Source of the DNA: Melioribacteraceae bacterium
GTDB taxonomy: Bacteria; Bacteroidota; Ignavibacteria; Ignavibacteriales; Melioribacteraceae
Length of the DNA stretch: 64,000 nucleotides
Reading direction: 5' to 3'
Assembly: GCA_021647785.1 (NCBI GenBank)
Contig: JAKIUC010000008.1
Coordinates: forward strand, 29,286-93,285
Under the pieces are notes generated by a model that saw only the letters and a list, made by a program, of their open reading frames with translations, did no database searches and was not told the origin of the DNA. Positions 54,858 through 61,627 of the stretch are shown here, in pieces. The translations under genes and the position numbers were made by a program. Positions within the stretch are counted from its first letter, which is position 1. Each line of letters begins with the position of its first letter.

Positions 54858-54996
54858 AGTTATGAGTTCCTTGCTGTAAGCATCCGATGGAAAAGTTGGG
54901 GAGTTATAAGTGCCTTGCTGAAAGTATCCCTATGGGAAAAGTTAAAAAGTTGTAAAGTTGCCTTGCTGAAAGCATCCCTTTGGGAAAAGTTAAAAG
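54857..54996 (+). repeat. Left repeat array of the four-helix-bundle element
   Basis: Three tandem units of about 45-50 bases: L1 54857-54898 (divergent), L2 54901-54946, L3 54947-54996. The shared core is CCTTGCTGAAAG(C/T)ATCCC followed by three bases and GGGAAAAGTT. L2 has centre TAT (CCCTATGGG), L3 has TTT (CCCTTTGGG). The array starts on the RND stop codon. Confidence 0.85.
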
Positions 54997-55083
54997 AATT
55001 GCAACTAAATTATCAGCTCTGCAGTGGCTTTTAACTTATAACTTTAAATTTTACATAACTATTTTTAATCAATAGGAGAAGCT

Positions 55084-55438
55084 ATGAATAACAAAGAGTT
55101 TGCTCTGGTGTTTTGAAAAGAGAACTAGAGTATTTGCAGTTAGAATAATAAAACTATCAATATCGTTGCCAAAAATTGAAGAAGGTAGGGTAATTAAAAA
55201 TCAAATTACAAAATCTGGTACTTCTGTTGGTGCTAATTATAGAGAAGCCAACAGAGCAAGAAGTAAAGCTGATTTCAAAAATAAAATTAAAATTTCAGAG
55301 AGCGAAGCAAGCGAAACCCAATACTGGCTTGAGATAATTGAAGATATGGAATGGATAAAGAATGATAAACTTGTTTCTATCAAAAAAGAATGTTCGGAAA
55401 TATTAGCTGTTTTAACATCAATAGCATCTAAGTTATGA
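55084..55438 (+). pseudogene. Four-helix-bundle (23S rRNA IVS-type) protein, apparent 1-base frameshift
   Basis: ATG 55084, preceded by AGGAGAAG, starts Met-Asn-Asn-Lys-Glu-Phe-Ala, the usual N-terminus of this family, but meets TGA after 10 codons. From 55115 the next frame gives the rest: Glu-Lys-Arg-Thr-Arg-Val-Phe-Ala-Val, then Ser-Gly-Thr-Ser-Val-Gly-Ala-Asn-Tyr-Arg-Glu-Ala-Asn and Glu-Thr-Gln-Tyr-Trp-Leu-Glu to the stop at 55438. Removing one T from TTTT at 55111-55114 restores a single 117-residue protein of normal length. An undamaged alternative is initiation at TTG 55100 giving 112 residues with a foreign start. The biological role of the family is unknown; it binds nucleic acid in some contexts. 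Confidence 0.72.
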
Positions 55439-55512
55439 AGTTAAAAATGCACGAAGTGGACTAAAGCTAAAAGAACCAAAGAAAATAAAGTAAAAATAAT
55501 CAAGTCATCAGT

Positions 55513-55664
55513 CTTTTAACTTTTCCCAAAGGGATGCTTTCAGCAAGGCAACTTTATAACTTCTAACTTTTCCCATAGGGATACTTTCAGCAAGGCACTT
55601 ATAGGTTTTAACTTTTCCCATAGGGATACTTTCAGCAAGGCACTTTGTAACTTATAACTTTAGG
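55513..55664 (-). repeat. Right repeat array of the four-helix-bundle element (inverted)
   Basis: Three units in inverted orientation: R1 55513-55562 (CCCAAAGGG centre, partner of L3), R2 55563-55605 (CCCATAGGG centre, partner of L2), R3 55607-55664 (CCCATAGGG centre). The order mirrors the left array. The remaining sequence of this 315-base gap, 55439-55512 and 55665-55753, shows no gene. Confidence 0.85.
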
Positions 55665-55753
55665 CACTTTCACTTCTCAATCATTAAAGAAAATAATACA
55701 ATATTTAGTATATTCACAAAGTCGTTTTAAGAATAAAAACCAACCGATAATAT

Positions 55754-56560
55754 TTGTCATTAATCAAATTATCAAATATAGAATTTAGCTACAGAGAAGT
55801 TAAAAGTGATTCGGACTTTTCCCTAAGTGATATTAATTTAATTATAAATGAAGGTGATTTTCTATCAATACTGGGTCCAAATGGTTCAGGCAAATCGACT
55901 CTTATTAAATTAATTACTGGATATTTAGAACCGCAGTGTGGTGAGATTATTCTTGATGGAACAGACTTGAAAAATTACAGACAAAAAGATATTGCAAAAA
56001 AGATAGCTTACGTTCCGCAAATTCCAACATCAATTTATCCATTCTCTGTTTATGAAATAATTGCAATGGGACGTTTTCCTTACCTCGGTATTTCCGGATT
56101 TGAAAAGAGTGAAGACATAGCGATAATTGATAAAATGATTGAATTAATGGAGCTTTCACATTTAGTAAATAAAGGGATTAATGAAATATCCGGAGGAGAG
56201 GCACAACGAGCATTTATTGGGCGTGCATTGGTACAACAGCCAAAGATACTTTTACTTGATGAACCAAATGCTCATCTCGATATCAAACACCAAATTTCAA
56301 TTTTTAATCTGTTAAAGAAATTAAATAATAAAGAGGGAATAACAATTGTAACGGTAATGCACGATTTGAATTTAACATCTCTTTATAGTTCTCGTGTTGT
56401 AATGTTAAAAAATGGTAAAATATTTTTGGATGGAAAAGTTAATGATGCACTTATTCCAGAAAAAATTAAAAATGTTTTTGAAGTTGATGTTGAGATTACT
56501 ACTGATGTTAATAGTAATTTAAGAACTGTTTTAATTAAACCTGAATTAGAGAGAAGTTAA
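55754..56560 (+). CDS. ABC transporter ATP-binding protein (FecE/BtuD-like)
   Basis: 268 residues. Walker A Gly-Pro-Asn-Gly-Ser-Gly-Lys-Ser-Thr, Q-loop in Tyr-Val-Pro-Gln, signature Glu-Ile-Ser-Gly-Gly-Glu-Ala-Gln-Arg, Walker B Ile-Leu-Leu-Leu-Asp-Glu-Pro, and switch His in Val-Met-His-Asp-Leu-Asn. The Gly-Arg-Phe-Pro-Tyr and Asn-Ala-His-Leu-Asp wording is typical of iron-siderophore, heme and cobalamin importers. The start is a TTG without a strong Shine-Dalgarno, so the N-terminus is uncertain. No permease or binding protein is adjacent; partners must be elsewhere. Confidence 0.9.
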   Translation: MSLIKLSNIEFSYREVKSDSDFSLSDINLIINEGDFLSILGPNGSGKSTLIKLITGYLEPQCGEIILDGTDLKNYRQKDIAKKIAYVPQIPTSIYPFSVYEIIAMGRFPYLGISGFEKSEDIAIIDKMIELMELSHLVNKGINEISGGEAQRAFIGRALVQQPKILLLDEPNAHLDIKHQISIFNLLKKLNNKEGITIVTVMHDLNLTSLYSSRVVMLKNGKIFLDGKVNDALIPEKIKNVFEVDVEITTDVNSNLRTVLIKPELERS

Positions 56561-56569
56561 CCATAAATT

Positions 56570-57586
56570 ATGAATAAGAATAACACAACAATTTTAATAT
56601 ATCTTGTAATTGTATCATTACTAAATTTCCTCTTAACTTTTATGATTAAATATGATTTAAATGCTTTGTCAATTAGTAATTTTAATCTATTCTATATTGG
56701 TAATTTAATACCCATAGCTATGGAGGGCGTTCTTCTTCTTTTTATACTTGGTCAAATGTTAAATAAAAACTCATTACTTTTTTCACACAAGTTGAGTCTT
56801 GCGGTATTAATAAGTACCACTTTTATTTTAGTACTTGCAAGTTATCTAATAGTTAAAATGGGTGTTAGTTTTCCTTCTGATTATCTTTTCAGTTATCCGT
56901 TAAAAAAAGTTTCTATTGGCGGTGCACTTCTTCTGTCGCTTATTCTTAAATTATATATTATAACTCTTTTATTAAATTTATTTTTCAACAAAGGTTTTGT
57001 TGTCTATCTAAAATCATTATTTACAACAATATTTATTTTAATTATTTCTTTTGGGTCTATTTTTGTTTTTACAATTATAAGTGAATATAACGAAGATAAT
57101 TTGAAACCTTCAAATAACAGCATTGGAGTTGTACTTGGAGCTGCAGTTTGGAATGATGCAAAACCAAGCCCAATATTTAAAGGGCGAATTGAGAAAGCAA
57201 GCGAATTAATTAGGAATAAGAAAATATCCAAAATACAACTAACAGGAAGTAATGCTCCTGGTGAGATTAGCGAAGCTAGAACAGCCTATAAATATGGGCT
57301 TAATCTTGGAATTAAAAAACACTTAATGCTGCTTGAAGAGAAAACAACTACAACAACAGAGCAAATTAAATATATAAAAAAGGAGCTTTCAGGTAGCCGC
57401 AATTACACATCTATTTTGATAATATCAGACCAATTCCATTTAACGCGTGTACTTGAAATTTGTAAATTTTTTGATGTTAAGGCAGTAGGCATAGCTTCTA
57501 ATTATAAAATAAATTGGGAAAAGTTATTATATTACCGTTTCCGAGAAAGTGTTGCATTGTTGTTCTTTTGGTTATTTGCAATATAG
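56570..57586 (+). CDS. YdcF/ElyC-like (DUF218) membrane protein
   Basis: 338 residues. Four to five hydrophobic helices in about 8-180 are followed by a soluble DUF218 domain from residue about 183 (Ser-Ile-Gly-Val-Val-Leu-Gly-Ala-Ala-Val-Trp, Gly-Arg-Ile, Leu-Thr-Gly-Ser, and a C-terminal Ser-Asp-Gln-Phe-His-Leu-Thr-Arg). Relatives such as ElyC and SanA influence envelope polysaccharide synthesis and vancomycin sensitivity, but the reaction is not firmly known. The gene begins 9 bases after the ABC ATPase and is probably co-transcribed. Confidence 0.83.
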   Translation: MNKNNTTILIYLVIVSLLNFLLTFMIKYDLNALSISNFNLFYIGNLIPIAMEGVLLLFILGQMLNKNSLLFSHKLSLAVLISTTFILVLASYLIVKMGVSFPSDYLFSYPLKKVSIGGALLLSLILKLYIITLLLNLFFNKGFVVYLKSLFTTIFILIISFGSIFVFTIISEYNEDNLKPSNNSIGVVLGAAVWNDAKPSPIFKGRIEKASELIRNKKISKIQLTGSNAPGEISEARTAYKYGLNLGIKKHLMLLEEKTTTTTEQIKYIKKELSGSRNYTSILIISDQFHLTRVLEICKFFDVKAVGIASNYKINWEKLLYYRFRESVALLFFWLFAI

Positions 57587-57619
57587 ATGGATGTTAGTTA
57601 AAATTTGTAAAACTAATAC

Positions 57620-57742
57620 GTCAGAGTATCTAAAAAGCTTAGTCTTTTATTAACCCCACGTTTTAACGTGGGGAATACAAACTAAAAGCGAACTTTCCCG
57701 AACGGACTTTAGTCCGTGAGGATACTTTTTAGACAGACTGAC
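57620..57742. repeat. Composite palindromic repeat with nested hairpins
   Basis: The outer inverted repeat GTCAGnnnnTCTAAAAAG (starting 57620) pairs with CTTTTTAGAnnnnCTGAC (ending 57742). Inside lie CCCCACGTTTTAACGTGGGG (57654-57673) and ACGGACTTTAGTCCGT (about 57703-57718). REP/BIME-like or MITE-like organisation with no coding capacity. Confidence 0.6.
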
Positions 57743-57791
57743 ATTAGGTATTACCAGATAAAAATCTAAAAAAATTGAATTATGGAATAAA

Positions 57792-58265
57792 ATGAAAAAG
57801 AAATCACAAAGAAGATTTGCACGAGAAAAAGTTTTACAAGCACTCTACGCCTATCAGCTTAATGGAGAGGGATTAACAAAACATTCGGATGCAATGCTTC
57901 GAGAGATACATTCTGAGCAAGATAGAGAATTTGGAAGAAAATTAATTAATAGTGTTGCAGCTAATGATGATGAGTTAAGTAGTAATATTAAGGAGAGAGT
58001 CTCCAATTGGGAGATTGAAAGAATAGCAGTTATTGATAAAATTCTATTAAAAATGGGAATTGCTGAAATTTTATATTTCGAAGACATTCCACCAAAAGTA
58101 TCAATAAATGAAGTTATTGATATGTCGAAGGAATTTAGCTCGGCAAATAGCGGCAAATTTATTAATGGAATACTTGATGCAATACTTACAGAATTAAAAA
58201 AAGAAGGGAAGTTAAATAAAGTAGGGAGGGGTTTAATTGATAAAAAACTTTTGGTTAAAAAGTAA
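57792..58265 (+). CDS. nusB: Transcription antitermination factor NusB
   Basis: 157 residues. An Arg-Arg-Phe-Ala-Arg-Glu-Lys-Val-Leu-Gln-Ala-Leu-Tyr-Ala-Tyr start, an all-helical body, a conserved Ile-Leu-Lys-Met-Gly-Ile-Ala-Glu-Ile segment and C-terminal Ser-Ile-Asn-Glu-Val-Ile-Asp with Lys-Phe-Ile-Asn-Gly-Ile-Leu-Asp, all standard NusB. It binds boxA RNA with NusE for rRNA antitermination. It overlaps the MFS transporter gene by one base. Confidence 0.93.
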   Translation: MKKKSQRRFAREKVLQALYAYQLNGEGLTKHSDAMLREIHSEQDREFGRKLINSVAANDDELSSNIKERVSNWEIERIAVIDKILLKMGIAEILYFEDIPPKVSINEVIDMSKEFSSANSGKFINGILDAILTELKKEGKLNKVGRGLIDKKLLVKK

Positions 58266-59551
58266 TGAAAGAGTTAAAGAACAAATCTAAAATATTTATC
58301 TGGACTCTTTTCGATTTTGCTAACACATCTTATTCTATAATAGTTGTTACATTTATTTATGCAGTCTATTTTAAGGATGTTGTTGCTCTCGGTAAACCCA
58401 TTGGAGATTTGTACTGGAGTATTGGAATTAGTGTCTCGATGCTTATCAGTGCGTTTATTGCTCCGGTATTAGGGGCAATAGCCGATTACTCTGCGGGTAA
58501 AAAACGTTTTCTTCTTTTCTTTACTTTGCTATGTATAATTTCAACTACAATGCTTTATTTTGTTCAAGAGGGAATGGTCTTCTGGGGTATTCTACTTTTT
58601 ATACTTGCAAACATTGGCTTCGAGTCGGGGCTTGTATTTTACGATTCCTTTTTGCCGGAAATAACAACACCAAAAAATTATGGACGAGTTAGCGGATATG
58701 GTTTTGCATTCGGATATCTCGGCTCACTTGTTTGTCTAGCAATAGCAGTACCTTTTATTAAAGCAGAAATGTATAGTGAAACATTTCCGGTTGCAGCATT
58801 GTTTTTTCTAATTTTCTCTATTCCACTCTTTGTTTTTCTTAAAGATTCTAGAAAGGATGTAAAAGTTGATACATCCTTTATAACCATTGGTTTTAAGCGG
58901 GTAAGGAACACAATATCTAGTTTAAAGGATTATAAAAACTTAGCCCTCTATCTGCTTGCATTTTTCTTTTATATTGAAGGAGTAAATACAACAATATTTT
59001 TCTCCGGTAATTTTGCACGTACTACACTTGGGTTCTCTTTTGAAGAACTTGCACTATTCTTTTTAATTGTGCAATCCACCGCTATACTTGGTTCGTTAGT
59101 GTTCGGCATTCTCTCCGATTCAATTGGGCAGAAAAAATCGATTGTAATTTCTCTTTACATCTGGATATTTACAATGATTCTTGCTTTCTCAATCAGTGAT
59201 TCAAACCATAGAATCTTAATTTACTTTGCAGATTTATTTAACTCGGAAATTAAAGATTTTCAAACCACAAGTTTCTATGTTGTTGGTCTCCTTGCCGGAA
59301 GTGTAATGGGTGCAACACAATCGACAAGTAGAAGTATGATGACTAAGCTAACACCAATAGAGAAGAAGACTGAATTCTTTGGGTTCTATTCACTCTTCGG
59401 AAAAAGTTCTGCGATTATTGGTCCGCTTGTTTTCGGAATTATTAGTTACACAACAGAGAGCCAATCATATGCAATACTCTCTATAAGTGTGTTTTTTATT
59501 ATTGGGTTGTTTATACTTCGGTTTGTTGATGATACAGCAGTACCAGATTAA
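58265..59551 (+). CDS. MFS transporter, UMF1/Atg22-like
   Basis: 428 residues and twelve hydrophobic helices. The N-terminus Trp-Thr-Leu-Phe-Asp-Phe-Ala-Asn-Thr-Ser-Tyr-Ser is the hallmark of UMF1 (Atg22-like) transporters. The loop between helices 2 and 3 carries the MFS-type Gly-Ala-Ile-Ala-Asp-Tyr-Ser-Ala-Gly-Lys-Lys-Arg. Later helices contain Gln-Ser-Thr-Ser-Arg-Ser. Substrate unknown; yeast Atg22 exports amino acids from vacuoles. It is translationally coupled to nusB. The 3' end overlaps the convergent hydrolase by 4 bases. Confidence 0.88.
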   Translation: MKELKNKSKIFIWTLFDFANTSYSIIVVTFIYAVYFKDVVALGKPIGDLYWSIGISVSMLISAFIAPVLGAIADYSAGKKRFLLFFTLLCIISTTMLYFVQEGMVFWGILLFILANIGFESGLVFYDSFLPEITTPKNYGRVSGYGFAFGYLGSLVCLAIAVPFIKAEMYSETFPVAALFFLIFSIPLFVFLKDSRKDVKVDTSFITIGFKRVRNTISSLKDYKNLALYLLAFFFYIEGVNTTIFFSGNFARTTLGFSFEELALFFLIVQSTAILGSLVFGILSDSIGQKKSIVISLYIWIFTMILAFSISDSNHRILIYFADLFNSEIKDFQTTSFYVVGLLAGSVMGATQSTSRSMMTKLTPIEKKTEFFGFYSLFGKSSAIIGPLVFGIISYTTESQSYAILSISVFFIIGLFILRFVDDTAVPD

Positions 59552-60936
59552 TCAACATCCACACCCTTTGGTTTTTCTTTCTTGAAATCAGCTCTACCTT
59601 TCGCTAATGGGTCAGCAACAAAAGTGTGAACATCAACATTACGTTTTAACTCAATATCAAGTAATAACGTTTCATTTCCAATCAGTAAATCTGTAACGGA
59701 AATACTCTCTGAACGGAATTCACCAGGGGAGTAGTATGCAAAGCCTTCTGAAGGTCTGGCAACAACCCGGAAACCAATTTTTCCATCAACAATATTATTC
59801 ATTTTTGTGTCGTTCAAATAGTAAGTGAGATGGCAGGAATTGATTCTGTTTTTCTGACGATCTACAAAAAATCCTTTTGGTAGTTTATCCATTCTATATT
59901 CGTTCCCTGCCAAGAAAAAGAGATCGTAATCTGTAATCTCGTTCCCTTGATTATCTGAAACCCGAACAACAATCATTGTATATTTACTCTGATATTGAAC
60001 TTTAGCCATTCTCATTTGCATTTTATTTACTAATACTTCATAATCTTGAGTATTGTTAACCTGCAAAGACTCAAGCACAGATTTAACAATCGGTTTGTTT
60101 TTGGAATTTCGTTTTGTAACAGAACGCATTATTCCTTTTGCCTCACCCGAATGACTTGCCTTAGGTATAACTTCCAAAGCACAGCGTTGAAGAGGTATTT
60201 TAATGTCGCCATTTTGTTCAAGCGGATAGATAGGTAGTGAGTCGTCATTATCGTGCAGTGTCAGTTTGGGTAAACTGGTATTCTGCTTTAGGTGGATATA
60301 TCTATAGTTAAGATTTGCGGATGTAACTCTCACTACACCATCCGAGCCTTTTTCAGCAGTATAGGAATTGAGGTAATCGTAGAGTTTTTTATCAATGGTT
60401 TCACCGGTAATTACAACAGGGAAAAAACCATTATTTGCTGTTTTGTAATCTAACCAAGCAAGATTCAAAGTCCGCTGTTCATGGCTGCCAAGTTCAAGCC
60501 AGTTAAGTACACCTTGCCCAGGTTCAATGCCCTGGAACCAAGATTTAATTCTCCCAATTCTTGCTTTGCCCAACTGAGCCAAAGAGGAACCATGGTTTGC
60601 AGGAGCTAACATTATTAAATGTTTTAAGGGAAGCGAACTAAGATTATCTGCACCATAAAATCTTTCGACCCATGCACGAATAACCGGACCACCAGTAGAG
60701 TGAGTTATACAGGAAAATTCACCATCTTCACCAAACAAATCTTTCCGTGCCTTCTCGAATGCTCTTGCAATATCATCCACGGTTACTTCATCGTGAAAAC
60801 TAATGTAGCGTCCTAAATAAATATGCTGAATATTCAGTTCTAACTCTAACGGTGCATTAATCTCAAGTGCTTCAGGTAACTGACCGTAAGTTTCTGTATC
60901 AGTTACACTCCATCCATGTACAAATATTAGATTCAT
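59548..60936 (-). CDS. Alpha/beta hydrolase (lipase-like) with C-terminal beta domain
   Basis: 462 residues. Met-Asn-Leu-Ile-Phe-Val-His-Gly-Trp (oxyanion HG) opens an alpha/beta hydrolase; the nucleophile elbow is Thr-His-Ser-Thr-Gly-Gly-Pro near residue 80, so Ser is present but the first Gly of GxSxG is Thr. A possible acid/His pair could be Asp142-ish and a later His in Pro-Lys-Ala-Ser-His-Ser. The last about 190 residues are beta-strand rich and unlike simple lipases. No signal peptide. It may cleave acyl esters. It has a Shine-Dalgarno AAGGAG on the minus strand. It overlaps the MFS gene tail-to-tail by 4 bases. Confidence 0.75.
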   Translation of the reverse strand: MNLIFVHGWSVTDTETYGQLPEALEINAPLELELNIQHIYLGRYISFHDEVTVDDIARAFEKARKDLFGEDGEFSCITHSTGGPVIRAWVERFYGADNLSSLPLKHLIMLAPANHGSSLAQLGKARIGRIKSWFQGIEPGQGVLNWLELGSHEQRTLNLAWLDYKTANNGFFPVVITGETIDKKLYDYLNSYTAEKGSDGVVRVTSANLNYRYIHLKQNTSLPKLTLHDNDDSLPIYPLEQNGDIKIPLQRCALEVIPKASHSGEAKGIMRSVTKRNSKNKPIVKSVLESLQVNNTQDYEVLVNKMQMRMAKVQYQSKYTMIVVRVSDNQGNEITDYDLFFLAGNEYRMDKLPKGFFVDRQKNRINSCHLTYYLNDTKMNNIVDGKIGFRVVARPSEGFAYYSPGEFRSESISVTDLLIGNETLLLDIELKRNVDVHTFVADPLAKGRADFKKEKPKGVDVD

Positions 60937-61002
60937 AAGAACTCCTTTTAGTTTATGCAGTAGTCTCTTTTAACAATCTCACATTGTTTGTTTGGCTTTA
61001 AT

Positions 61003-61627
61003 TTAATTTGTTAACAAGCAAACCTCAATCCAACCACTATCTTCTGTCAAGAAATGTATGTTCGATCCTGTTCTCATCTTTTCCAAGTATTTCATGCTAT
61101 GCTTATTTACTATAGACATATTATCAAACAACTTTTCAAGTCTGGAATAGTTATACTGGTTAATATATGATAATTCGCATTGACTTGAAATTAAACCAAA
61201 AATCTTTTTTGCAATCTTTACCCGATCAATAGCAACTTCATCATCTTGCTTGAGAAATTCAAAAATTGTCCAATTTGGCTTAATAATTTGAACAAGTTTT
61301 TGAATTGACTCCGCAGGCAAATAATAGCTAATACCTTCAAAAATCAGTAATGTAGGCTTTGTTGGATCCCATCCGTGTGCAGAAAGGCTTTTATAAACTG
61401 ATGAAGTATTTAAAAGTTCTGCTTCAATAAAAGCAATATTTAACGGGGGTTTATTTCCTAAGTTTCTATATAAATTAGATTTGAATTCCATATTCTCGTT
61501 ATCAAGCTCAAATACCTTGATATTTGGGTAAAGTGCCGTTACTTCAATGCCAAGAGCATCAAGACCCGCCCCTGCAATTACTATCTGAAAAATGTTGGTT
61601 TCGTTAGAAATAGATTTCTTAATTAAA
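61003..61627 (-). pseudogene. 5'-truncated SAM-dependent methyltransferase (leucine carboxyl methyltransferase-like)
   Basis: The ATG at 61491 gives 162 residues, but the same frame stays open upstream and encodes the SAM-binding core, Phe-Gln-Ile-Val-Ile-Ala-Gly-Ala-Gly-Leu-Asp-Ala-Leu-Gly, then Phe-Glu-Leu-Asp-Asn-Glu, typical of the LCM/PPM methyltransferase family (usually about 270-290 residues). No ATG, GTG or TTG is available upstream before the frame runs into the inverted repeat of an insertion sequence at 61628. Some 65-80 N-terminal residues are therefore missing. They are not found on the other side of the IS. The rest (Leu-Ile-Phe-Glu-Gly-Ile-Ser-Tyr-Tyr-Leu) is intact. Likely a nonfunctional remnant. 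Confidence 0.75.

Larger units (their letters stand above)
54857..55664 (+). mobile_element. Putative IVS-like element: four-helix-bundle gene between mirrored repeat arrays
   Basis: About 808 bases in which a four-helix-bundle reading frame is enclosed by arrays that are mirror images: right unit R1 is the reverse complement of L3 at 49 of 50 positions and R2 matches L2 over 39 contiguous bases. Four-helix-bundle proteins of this type are also known from intervening sequences of 23S rRNA, where they lie within a large hairpin. A transcript of this locus could likewise fold into a long arm. Mobility is inferred from architecture; no transposase is present. Confidence 0.5.

Noticed and set aside
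54857..55664. CRISPR array, because of regular repeats
   Set aside because: Units are adjacent without variable spacers, inverted on the two sides of a gene, and no cas genes are present.
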